From contig NZ_SACO01000003.1 of the NCBI RefSeq assembly GCF_004005905.1, forward strand, positions 248,001 to 312,000: a DNA stretch of 64,000 nt. Direction: 5' to 3'. Below are positions 49,192 to 56,848 of the stretch, one piece after another (within the stretch, counting starts at the first letter, position 1; each line of letters opens with the position of its first letter). A model generated the notes under the pieces. That model did no database searches. It was not told the DNA's origin and saw only the letters and a list, made by a program, of their open reading frames with translations. Origin of the DNA: Novosphingobium umbonatum. Its GTDB lineage: Bacteria > Pseudomonadota > Alphaproteobacteria > Sphingomonadales > Sphingomonadaceae. A program made the translations under genes and the position numbers.

Positions 49192-50525
49192 GGCAGCTTG
49201 GTTATCGCCTTGGTTTCATTGCCAAGGATTTTGAGAACCAAGGCCCAGGCATCGACATTCTGTTGCAACTGCACCGGATCAATCCGCTCCAGCGTATCAC
49301 TGGGCGTATGGTGCCAGTCGAAATAGCGGGTAGCATCCTGCTTCAGATCGATCACCGCCGTCTTCTGCGACACGGCCGTATAGCCGACATCTTCCCCGCC
49401 TTCGGGATGGCCTAGGCTCTGCGTAATGCCCATCTGTGCCAGCGCCGCCGCCAATTTATCGGCCAGAACCTTGTCCGCAGGGGCAAAGGCCATTTCCGTG
49501 GCATAGACCCGATCCGCACCGGAATCCGATTCCATCACCAAGGCATGGGGCTCCTTGGCATGGACCTTGGCATAATCCTGCCCGCCAAAGCCGCCGATCT
49601 CCTCGCTGCCCGCCCAGAGCACGCGGATGCTGCGGGCCAATTGACCATCCTTGCTGGCCTGCAAAGCGGCGGCGGTGACAATGGCGCAACCCGAGGCATC
49701 ATCAATCGCGCCCGTGCCCAGATCCCAACTGTCCAGATGGCAACCCACCAGAATGGGAGCAAGGCTGGGGTCTTTACCGGGCAGATCCGCGATCACATTG
49801 CCCGAAGTTACCGTGCCGGTGAAACGCGGCGTCAGCGTCACCGCCACGCGCATCACCTGCCCCTTGGCCGCCAGACGCGCCACCAGATCGGCATCCGTGC
49901 CCGACACCGCCCCTGCGGGCAGCGGCGCGCCATCCTTGGGCGCATTGGTCACGCCTGTATGCGGATCGCGCGTATGGTCGGTGCCCGCAGATCGGATCAG
50001 CAGCGCGGCGGCTCCCTTTTGCGCGGCGATGATCGGCCCGATGCGGCGGGGCTGGCCAAAGGGACCATAGCCCGCGCCATCCTGCGCCGGTTTGAACGCA
50101 TGGTCGACAAAGGCGATCTTGCCCTTCAGGCTGCCATCGGGCGCGGACTTTAGCGCGTCCAGCGTCGGGAAATAGACCAGTTCCCCGCTGACCCCGCCCG
50201 CAGGCGTGGCGCCCGAATGGCCCAGCGCCGTGACGGCCAGCTTTTGCGGGACCGGCGCGGTGATCATCGCCTTTTCCTCGCCGCGTTCCCAACCGGGGAT
50301 GGGGAAGGTTTCGACATGAACCTTGGCAAAGCCCAGAGCCTTCAAACGCGCCACCGCCCAGTCGCGGGCGGCAGCCTCGCGGTCGGTTCCGGCAAGGCGC
50401 TGGCCCACTTCGGTGGTCAGATCCGCCACGATGGAATAGGCATCGGCGGGCACCGGCGCGGCGTGAAGGGAGGCAGAAGCGGCGAGGCTGGCCGAAAGGG
50501 CCAGAATTTTTCGAAATTTGTTCAT
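49188..50525 (-). CDS. Secreted M28-family zinc aminopeptidase
   Basis: A 445-residue peptidase. Signal peptide: MNKFRKILALSASLAASASLHA. A PA-type insert domain (about residues 110-240) precedes the catalytic domain. The zinc ligands and catalytic residues are in VGCHLDSWDLGTGAIDDASG (His, Asp), GSEEIGGFG (Glu-Glu), VMESDSGAD (Asp) and DWHHTPSDT (His). The family removes N-terminal amino acids from peptides. ATG 50525 starts the signal peptide; the open frame reaches 48 codons further without homology. It adds a third secreted peptidase-like enzyme to the window. Confidence 0.92.
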   Translation of the reverse strand: MNKFRKILALSASLAASASLHAAPVPADAYSIVADLTTEVGQRLAGTDREAAARDWAVARLKALGFAKVHVETFPIPGWERGEEKAMITAPVPQKLAVTALGHSGATPAGGVSGELVYFPTLDALKSAPDGSLKGKIAFVDHAFKPAQDGAGYGPFGQPRRIGPIIAAQKGAAALLIRSAGTDHTRDPHTGVTNAPKDGAPLPAGAVSGTDADLVARLAAKGQVMRVAVTLTPRFTGTVTSGNVIADLPGKDPSLAPILVGCHLDSWDLGTGAIDDASGCAIVTAAALQASKDGQLARSIRVLWAGSEEIGGFGGQDYAKVHAKEPHALVMESDSGADRVYATEMAFAPADKVLADKLAAALAQMGITQSLGHPEGGEDVGYTAVSQKTAVIDLKQDATRYFDWHHTPSDTLERIDPVQLQQNVDAWALVLKILGNETKAITKLP

Positions 50526-50734
50526 GGGCGCGATGCTATCGGCGGATCGCCCGCCTATCAACCCTTGCCTACACCCATGTAAGCAGCCTTGTGCGGAACG
50601 CACCGCTGCCAGACGCGTAAAACGCGTGCGCCACCGGCCAACATGCGAAGCATCACTTGGCAAATCCATGCCCAGCCTGTAGAGCCTCGCTCCAATTTAC
50701 CAGATCATTTTTCTCATAGTTCGGAGACCGATCC

Positions 50735-52414
50735 GTGGCCGCCCAATACGCCTTCGTGATGAAGGACATGACCAAAACCTTCCCCGGCGCGCAAAAGCCG
50801 GTGTTGAGCAACATCAACCTGCAATTCTATCAGGGCGCCAAGATCGGTATCGTCGGCCCCAACGGTGCGGGTAAGTCGACGCTGATCAAGATCATGGCTG
50901 GCATCGACAAGGATTTCACCGGCGAGGCATGGCCAGGTGAGCACATCACGGTGGGCTATCTGGAGCAGGAGCCCCAGCTGGACCCGACCAAGAGCGTGCT
51001 GGAAAACGTGAAGGATGGCGCACGCGCCACTGCCGATCTGGTCGATCGCTTCAACGAAATCAGCAACATCATGGCCGATCCGCCAGAGGATTGCGATTTT
51101 GACGCGCTGATGGAGGAAATGGGCGATCTGCAGGGCAAGATCGACGCCGTGGACGGTTGGACGCTGGACAACCAGCTGGAAATCGCCATGGAAGCCCTGC
51201 GCTGCCCGCCCAGCGACTGGGCGGTGGAAAGCCTGTCGGGCGGTGAAAAGCGCCGCATCGCGCTGACACGTCTGCTGATCCAGAAGCCCGACATTCTGCT
51301 GCTCGACGAACCGACCAACCACCTTGACGCCGAGAGCGTGCGCTGGCTGGAACATCACCTCAAGGAATATCACGGTGCGGTGCTGATGATCACCCACGAC
51401 CGCTACTTCCTTGACAATGTGGTGGGCTGGATCCTCGAACTCGACCGCGGGAAATATTTCCCCTACGAAGGCAACTATTCCACCTATCTGGAAAAGAAGG
51501 CCCAGCGTCTGGCGCAGGAAGACCGCGAGGCCACCGGCCGCCAGAAGGCGATCAACGACGAATTGGAATGGATCCGTGCAGGCACGAAGGGCCGCCAGAC
51601 CAAGTCCAAGGCGCGTATCAAGAAGTTTGAAGAGCTGGTTTCGGCTCAGGAAAACCGCAGCCCCGGCAAGGCGCAGATCGTCATTCAGGTGCCCGAACGT
51701 CTGGGCGGCAAGGTGATCGAGGCCAAGGGTCTGACCAAGGCGTTTGGCGACAAGTTGCTGTTTGAAGACCTGTCCTTCATCCTGCCGCCGGGCGGCATTG
51801 TGGGCGTGATCGGTCCGAACGGCGCGGGTAAGTCGACCCTGTTCAAGCTGATCACCGGCGAAGAACAGCCCGATGAAGGCACGATCGAAATCGGCTCCAC
51901 CGTGCGTCTGGGCTATGTGGACCAGAGCCGCGACCATCTGGACCCCAGCAAGAACGTGTGGGAAGAAATTTCCGACGGGCTGGATTACATGAAGGTCAAT
52001 GGCCACGACACCTCGACGCGCGCCTATGTCGGCGCCTTCAACTTCAAGGGTCAGGACCAGCAGAAGAACGTCGGCAAGCTGTCGGGCGGTGAACGCAACC
52101 GCGTGAACATCGCCAAGATGCTGAAGCGCGGCGGCAACGTGCTGCTGCTCGACGAACCGACCAACGACCTTGACGTGGAAACGCTGGCCGCTCTGGAAGA
52201 AGCCATCGAAAACTTCGCCGGCTGCGCCGTGGTCATCAGCCACGACCGCTTCTTCCTTGACCGTCTGGCCACCCACATCCTTGCCTTTGAAGGCAACAGC
52301 CATGTGGAATGGTTCGAAGGCAATTTCGAAGCCTATGAAGAAGACAAGCGCCGCCGTCTGGGCGATGCTGCCGACCGCCCGACCGCGCTGGCTTACAAGA
52401 AGCTGACGCGCTAA
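50735..52414 (+). CDS. ettA: Energy-dependent translational throttle protein EttA (ABC-F ATPase)
   Basis: A 559-residue protein, close to the 555 residues of E. coli EttA. Two ABC modules carry GPNGAGKST Walker A motifs, LSGGEKRR and LSGGERNR signatures, and LLLDEPTNHLD and LLLDEPTNDLD Walker B motifs. Between them is the P-site-tRNA-interaction linker (EKKAQRLAQEDREATGRQKAINDELEW region). ABC-F proteins bind the ribosomal E site and gate elongation according to ATP/ADP level. The start is GTG at 50735 with GGAG about 9 nt upstream. It is followed by a strong terminator. Confidence 0.97.
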   Translation: MAAQYAFVMKDMTKTFPGAQKPVLSNINLQFYQGAKIGIVGPNGAGKSTLIKIMAGIDKDFTGEAWPGEHITVGYLEQEPQLDPTKSVLENVKDGARATADLVDRFNEISNIMADPPEDCDFDALMEEMGDLQGKIDAVDGWTLDNQLEIAMEALRCPPSDWAVESLSGGEKRRIALTRLLIQKPDILLLDEPTNHLDAESVRWLEHHLKEYHGAVLMITHDRYFLDNVVGWILELDRGKYFPYEGNYSTYLEKKAQRLAQEDREATGRQKAINDELEWIRAGTKGRQTKSKARIKKFEELVSAQENRSPGKAQIVIQVPERLGGKVIEAKGLTKAFGDKLLFEDLSFILPPGGIVGVIGPNGAGKSTLFKLITGEEQPDEGTIEIGSTVRLGYVDQSRDHLDPSKNVWEEISDGLDYMKVNGHDTSTRAYVGAFNFKGQDQQKNVGKLSGGERNRVNIAKMLKRGGNVLLLDEPTNDLDVETLAALEEAIENFAGCAVVISHDRFFLDRLATHILAFEGNSHVEWFEGNFEAYEEDKRRRLGDAADRPTALAYKKLTR

Positions 52415-52438
52415 ATTTTGGCGGAACGCTGATTGCGG

Positions 52439-52475
52439 AACCCCGCTGCCTTCATCGCAAGGCGGCGGGGTTTTT
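52439..52475 (+). terminator. Rho-independent terminator of ettA
   Basis: A 14-bp stem with one T-G pair (AACCCCGCTGCCTT with AAGGCGGCGGGGTT), a 6-nt CATCGC loop and a T-tract, 24 nt after the ettA stop. Confidence 0.92.
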
Positions 52476-52587
52476 CTTTGCACGGTTCAGCATGGCGACA
52501 GGCATCCTGTCGTAGACATCAAAGCCTGCTGAGGCGAGGGGTGGTCTGTGCGACAGGAACCGCCCACTCCGGCACGGGAGGCTGGAT

Positions 52588-53508
52588 ATGGTCAAGAATT
52601 TCAAAAGCATACGCGCCGTGATCGGCTTGGCCTCGCTGGCCGTGCTGGCACAGGGATTGGTTGTGCCCGCCATGGCCGCGCCGGAAGATCGCGGCGGGGA
52701 ATATCGCGGACCGCGTGGCGGTGGTGAAAGGCCCAGTGGTGGACAGGGTGGCACTTTTGAGAACCGTGGCGGTGGTCAAATGCCATCCCCCTCGCGCTAC
52801 TTTGGCAGCTCTTCAGCGGCATCGCGCCCCTCGCCCCCATCGGCTGCCCCTGCCCCGCGCGGCAATGACGGTTTCCGTCCAGCGCCCAGCATGGCCGCGC
52901 CCAGCGCCCCCGCGCCGGTTCAAGGCTGGCAAATGGGCAACCGTGGCAATGACGCCCCCCGCCAGAACGCCCAGCCAAACGCAGCCCCCCGTCATGAGGG
53001 CTGGCGCAACGACGCCCCCCGCAATGACGGTTCGCGCAACGATGGCTGGCGCGGAGAAGAGCGCCGCGCCGATGATCGCGGCCGCAATGAAAGCTGGCGC
53101 GGCACGCCCGGTTGGGGCGGTACGCCCAACTGGAACGGCAATCGCGGGTGGAACGATCGACGGGAGCCGGTGCGCGTGGCTCCACGCCAAAATTACAACC
53201 GTTGGACACATGATTGGCGCCGCGACAATCGCTATAACTGGCAAGCCTATCGCAGCAGCAACCGCATGGCCTTCCATGTCGGGCGTTATTACCCGCCCTA
53301 CAACGGCTATGCCTATCGCCGCCTCAGCGTAGGTTTCCTGCTGCAGCCTTTGTTCTACAGCCAGAGCTACCGGATCTATGATCCTTGGACCTATCACCTG
53401 CCTGCGGCCTATGAGCCCTATCACTGGGTGCGCTATTATGATGACGCGCTGCTGGTGGATGGCTACACCGGCGAGGTGGTGGATATTCTCTACGATTTCT
53501 TCTGGTAA
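52588..53508 (+). CDS. RcnB-family periplasmic protein with a long Asn/Gly/Arg-rich region
   Basis: A 306-residue protein with a signal peptide (VIGLASLAVLAQGLVVPAMA). Residues about 25-200 are low-complexity and rich in Gly, Pro, Asn, Arg and Trp, with irregular repeats of the type NDAPRNDG and NDGWRG. The C-terminal ~100 residues form the RcnB-type domain (WRRDNRYNWQAYRSSNRMAFHVGRYYPP, SQSYRIYDPWTYHLP, GYTGEVVDILYDFFW). RcnB in E. coli modulates periplasmic Ni/Co balance. The disordered N-terminus is much longer than in E. coli, so another envelope role is possible. GGGAGGC precedes the ATG. Confidence 0.85.
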   Translation: MVKNFKSIRAVIGLASLAVLAQGLVVPAMAAPEDRGGEYRGPRGGGERPSGGQGGTFENRGGGQMPSPSRYFGSSSAASRPSPPSAAPAPRGNDGFRPAPSMAAPSAPAPVQGWQMGNRGNDAPRQNAQPNAAPRHEGWRNDAPRNDGSRNDGWRGEERRADDRGRNESWRGTPGWGGTPNWNGNRGWNDRREPVRVAPRQNYNRWTHDWRRDNRYNWQAYRSSNRMAFHVGRYYPPYNGYAYRRLSVGFLLQPLFYSQSYRIYDPWTYHLPAAYEPYHWVRYYDDALLVDGYTGEVVDILYDFFW

Positions 53509-53518
53509 TCACCTTTCC

Positions 53519-53550
53519 CCACCCCTGTTGCTGTCCTGCCGCAGGGGTGG
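53519..53550 (+). terminator. Terminator after the RcnB-like gene
   Basis: CCACCCCTG (53519-53527) pairs perfectly with CAGGGGTGG (53542-53550), followed by ATTTCTT. Located 10 nt after the stop codon. Confidence 0.7.
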
Positions 53551-53614
53551 ATTTCTTGGGCATGCCTCTGGCCAAAACGGCGGGGGCAAGGCTAGATAGC
53601 AGGCTCCATCCTGA

Positions 53615-54313
53615 GTGAGCCGTTCGATGTCCTCTTCGCGTTCTTCCAAGGCCGACCCTGCGCCTGACCGCGCCGCTCTGGCCGAGATCGGGGCCCAAGT
53701 ATGCGAGAGGCTGGATGCAGACCCCAGCGTCTATCGCGTACCGGTCGAACAGATCGACATTTTCGTGGTACAGGAATTCCTCACCCCCGCCGAATGCCTG
53801 CGCTTTATCGATCTGGTGGATATGACCGCCGTGCCGTCCAGCGTGTTCGATAAAGACAAGGTCTCGCGCTTTCGCACCAGCTATTCGGGCGATGTTGACC
53901 GTAACGATCCCTTTGTCGGCATGATTGAGCGGCGGATCGATGATCTGCTGGGAATCGATTCCAGCTTTGGCGAAACGGTGCAGGGGCAGCGTTATCAGCC
54001 GGGGCAGGAATATCAGGGCCATTGCGACTGGTTCCCCCCGCAATCCGACCTGTTCCGCACCGAAGCGAAAATGGGCGGGCAACGCAGCTGGACCGCGATG
54101 ATCTATCTCAACGATGTGGAGGCGGGCGGCATCACCGAATTCCCGCATGTCGGGGTCAGCGTTACCCCGCGTCAGGGCATGTTGCTGGCATGGAACAATG
54201 CCCATGCCAATGGCACGCCCAACACCTACACCATGCATGCCGCCAAGCCGGTGGAGCGGGGCGTGAAATATGTGATCACCAAATGGTATCGCAGCCGGCG
54301 TTGGGGGTATTAG
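53615..54313 (+). CDS. Prolyl-4-hydroxylase-like Fe(II)/2-oxoglutarate oxygenase
   Basis: A 232-residue P4Hc-type dioxygenase. Iron ligands are His and Asp in YQGHCDWF and the distal His in TYTMHAAKPV; a Lys in VKYVITKWY can bind 2-oxoglutarate. MIYLNDVEAGGITEFPHVGVSVTPRQGMLLAWNN is the typical core of bacterial prolyl-4-hydroxylase homologues. The substrate, probably a protein proline, is unknown. GTG 53615 has AGCAGG about 11 nt upstream; ATG 53627 is an alternative start. The stop overlaps the convergent DUF1003 gene by 4 nt. Confidence 0.9.
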   Translation: MSRSMSSSRSSKADPAPDRAALAEIGAQVCERLDADPSVYRVPVEQIDIFVVQEFLTPAECLRFIDLVDMTAVPSSVFDKDKVSRFRTSYSGDVDRNDPFVGMIERRIDDLLGIDSSFGETVQGQRYQPGQEYQGHCDWFPPQSDLFRTEAKMGGQRSWTAMIYLNDVEAGGITEFPHVGVSVTPRQGMLLAWNNAHANGTPNTYTMHAAKPVERGVKYVITKWYRSRRWGY

Positions 54314-54837
54314 TCCGGCGTTGTGCCACCTTGCCTCATCGCCGCGACATCCTGCGTCAATCGATCAATCTTCTGATGCAGTTTCAGAATTTCGATCGTG
54401 GTGCGCAGGTTCACCTCGTAATCGTGGCGGTTGTATATGCGGTCTTTGATCGATTGCCGGTTCTGGCTCATCATGATCACTGGCGCCTGAATCGCGGCCA
54501 GCATGGACAGCATTAAGTTGAGGAAAATGAAGGGATAGGAATCCCAAGCCTTGATGCCCAGCAAGGCCGCAACATGGTCATTGTTGAGCAAGGCCCACAG
54601 CACCAGCACCAGCATAAAGCTGATGATAAAGCCCCAGCTGCCCCCTACCGCCGCCACTCGGTCGGCCAGCCGGTCGCCATAGCTGGCATGGATGGCCAGC
54701 CTTTCGTCATCCTGCAATTCCACATGGCGCGAAACCACATGGCGCAGGACGTGCTGCTCATCCTCGTCCAGATCGGAAAAGGGGCGGCCCAGCAAATGCT
54801 GAGCCACCGCCTCGGGCGTGGAGTAAGGATGCTTCAC
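54310..54837 (-). CDS. DUF1003 membrane protein
   Basis: A 175-residue protein with two membrane helices (GGSWGFIISFMLVLVLWALL and SYPFIFLNLMLSMLAAIQAPVIMMSQ). After them comes QNRQSIKDRIYNRHDYEVNLRTTIEILKLHQKIDRL, the DUF1003 signature. A GTG at 54837 is the likely start because AAGGAAAGG stands 9 nt upstream; the open frame continues 12 codons into the lysS gene end without a better site. It is co-directional with and 16 nt downstream of lysS. No biochemical function is known. Confidence 0.87.
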   Translation of the reverse strand: MKHPYSTPEAVAQHLLGRPFSDLDEDEQHVLRHVVSRHVELQDDERLAIHASYGDRLADRVAAVGGSWGFIISFMLVLVLWALLNNDHVAALLGIKAWDSYPFIFLNLMLSMLAAIQAPVIMMSQNRQSIKDRIYNRHDYEVNLRTTIEILKLHQKIDRLTQDVAAMRQGGTTPD

Positions 54838-54853
54838 GCCCGAATTCCTTTCC

Positions 54854-56458
54854 TTAGGCCAAGGCTTCCGCAATCAGCTTGCGGGTGTTGGCCACGCCAT
54901 AGAGCGCGATAAACGAACCCATGCGCGGCCCTGCCGAGCTGCCCAGCAGCGTTTCATACAGAGCCTTGAACCAATCACGCAGGCTTTCAAACGCGTAATC
55001 GGGGTTCTTGCCGATTTCATAGACGGCATTTTGCAAAGCCTCTGCGGGCGTGCCTTCGGCCGTTTCCGCCAATACCGCATCCAGCGCGGCCAGAGCCGCC
55101 ACTTCGCCGCCCTCAGGCTTGCGACGTTGCAGCGTGGGGGCGATGAAATCGGCATTATAGGCCAAGGCCCGCGTCACCAGCGCATCCAGCGCCGGATGCG
55201 CCTCCGGATTGGCATCGGGCACATAATTGCCCAGATAGGACCAAACCTGTTCGCGCGTGGCGCCAGCGCCCATCACACCCACCAGATTGAGCAACAGGCC
55301 AAAGCTGACCGGCAGGCTGTCACCCGCGCCCGTGCCATCCCCCGTCACGCGCAGCAAATGCCACACCGGATTGCCCAATTGCTGTTCAATCGGCTGGGTG
55401 GCCAGCTTTTCGCGGAACTGCCAATATTCGTCCACCGCGCGACCGATGATGCCGGGGTGCAGGCTCTTGGCGCTCTTGGGGTCGCGGAAAAGATAGAAGG
55501 CAAGGCTCTCGTCCGAGCCATAGGTCAGCCATTGTTCGATGGTCAGGCCATTGCCCTTGGACTTGCTGATCTTCTCGCCCTTTTCGTCGAGGAACAGCTC
55601 GTAGATCAGCCCTTCCGGCTTGGCCCCACCCAAAACGCGGGCGATCTTGCCGCTCTGCGTCACCGAGTCGGTCAGATCCTTGCCGCACATTTCGTAATCG
55701 ACGCCCAGCGCCACCCAGCGCATGGCCCAGTCGACCTTCCATTGCAGCTTGGACCAGCCACCGAACACGCTCTGTTCGATCACTTCGCCTTCATCTTCAA
55801 AGCGGATCATGCCGGTTTCGGCATCCACCACTTCGATGGGAACCTGCAGCACGATGCCGCTCTTGGGGCTGACGGGCAGGATGGGCGAATAGGTCTTGCG
55901 ACGCTCCTCGCGCAGGGTGGGCAGCATGATGCCCATGATCTTGTCATAGGCGCGCAAAACCCCGCGCAGCGCATCGTCAAACGCGCCGCTGTTGTAACGG
56001 TCGCTGGCGGAAACAAATTCGTAATCAAAGCCAAACTGGTCAAGGAAGGCGCAGAGCATCGCATTGTTATGATGCGCAAAGCTTTCATGCGTGCCGAAAG
56101 GATCGGGAATGCGGCTCAAGGGCTTGCCCAGATTGGCGGCCAGAACTTCCTTGTTCTCCACATTGTCGGGAACCTTGCGAAGGCCATCCATATCGTCGGA
56201 GAAAGCGACCAGGCGCGTGGGGTGCCCACCAGTCAGCACCTCATAGGCGCGGCGGACCAAGGTCGTGCGCAAAACTTCCTGAAACGTGCCGATATGCGGC
56301 AGGCCGCTTGGGCCATAGCCGGTTTCAAACAGCACCGGCACCAGTTCGCCATCTACCCCGCGTTTCCCGTTGGGATAACGCTTCAGGATCTTGCGGGCCT
56401 CTTCAAAAGGCCATGCTTTGGACACTTGGGCGGCGGCGAGGAGTGCTTCTTCAGTCAT
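54854..56458 (-). CDS. lysS: Lysyl-tRNA synthetase, class I
   Basis: A 534-residue class I (archaeal-type) LysRS. The HIGH-type motif is GPSGLPHIGT and the KMSKS motif is EKISKSKGNG, both absent from class II LysRS. The middle region (GGWSKLQWKVDWAMRWVALGVDYEMCGKDL) is the conserved class I LysRS core, and a helical anticodon-binding domain forms the C-terminus. ATG 56458 starts at the family's N-terminus, with GGCAGGG before it; the open frame extends 24 codons upstream. Many alphaproteobacteria use this form. No other lysS is visible in the window. Confidence 0.96.
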   Translation of the reverse strand: MTEEALLAAAQVSKAWPFEEARKILKRYPNGKRGVDGELVPVLFETGYGPSGLPHIGTFQEVLRTTLVRRAYEVLTGGHPTRLVAFSDDMDGLRKVPDNVENKEVLAANLGKPLSRIPDPFGTHESFAHHNNAMLCAFLDQFGFDYEFVSASDRYNSGAFDDALRGVLRAYDKIMGIMLPTLREERRKTYSPILPVSPKSGIVLQVPIEVVDAETGMIRFEDEGEVIEQSVFGGWSKLQWKVDWAMRWVALGVDYEMCGKDLTDSVTQSGKIARVLGGAKPEGLIYELFLDEKGEKISKSKGNGLTIEQWLTYGSDESLAFYLFRDPKSAKSLHPGIIGRAVDEYWQFREKLATQPIEQQLGNPVWHLLRVTGDGTGAGDSLPVSFGLLLNLVGVMGAGATREQVWSYLGNYVPDANPEAHPALDALVTRALAYNADFIAPTLQRRKPEGGEVAALAALDAVLAETAEGTPAEALQNAVYEIGKNPDYAFESLRDWFKALYETLLGSSAGPRMGSFIALYGVANTRKLIAEALA

Positions 56459-56612
56459 GCCCTGCCTTTTGCCCATGGCGCGCAAAAGGGCAAGGCTGGA
56501 ATTGGCCAAAAACCCGCTCCCTAGCGCCATTCCCTAGCAAAGCATTAACCGTGAAGCAGCGGCGATGGGGCATCATCCCCCTACGCCAGCACCATCGGGA
56601 AAGGATCAGATC

Positions 56613-56786
56613 ATGTCGCTGCATCATCACGCCGACTTTGCCCATGGTAAACCACTGAACGCGGGCGATCTGCCCTATAAGGCCCCACCGATGGACCCGC
56701 GCGACCGGCTGCGCCGTTTCGGCCCGATCCGCCCCATGGCGGAAAAGCGCAGCTGGCTGGAACGTATTCTGTTTTCCGAGGGCTGA
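56613..56786 (+). CDS. Small uncharacterised protein (57 residues)
   Basis: A 57-residue protein with GGGAAAGGA about 7 nt upstream of ATG 56613, a strong initiation site. The sequence is His-rich at the start (SLHHHADFAHG) and Pro/Arg-rich in the middle (PPMDPRDRLRRFGPIRPM), ending SWLERILFSEG. No signal peptide, membrane segment or motif that I recognise. It lies between divergent lysS and a co-directional DinG-like helicase gene, 62 nt before the helicase start, so co-transcription is possible. Real by its ribosome site; function unknown. Confidence 0.6.
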   Translation: MSLHHHADFAHGKPLNAGDLPYKAPPMDPRDRLRRFGPIRPMAEKRSWLERILFSEG

Positions 56787-56848
56787 TCGGGGGAAAGACC
56801 CAAGGCACAGCTTGCCAAGCCCCTCGCCTGTCGCCATCAGCTTTTGCC

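Noticed and set aside
50714..52483. 589-codon minus-strand frame opposite ettA
   Set aside because: Antisense to ettA; repetitive Gln/His/Val-rich shadow of the duplicated ABC modules.
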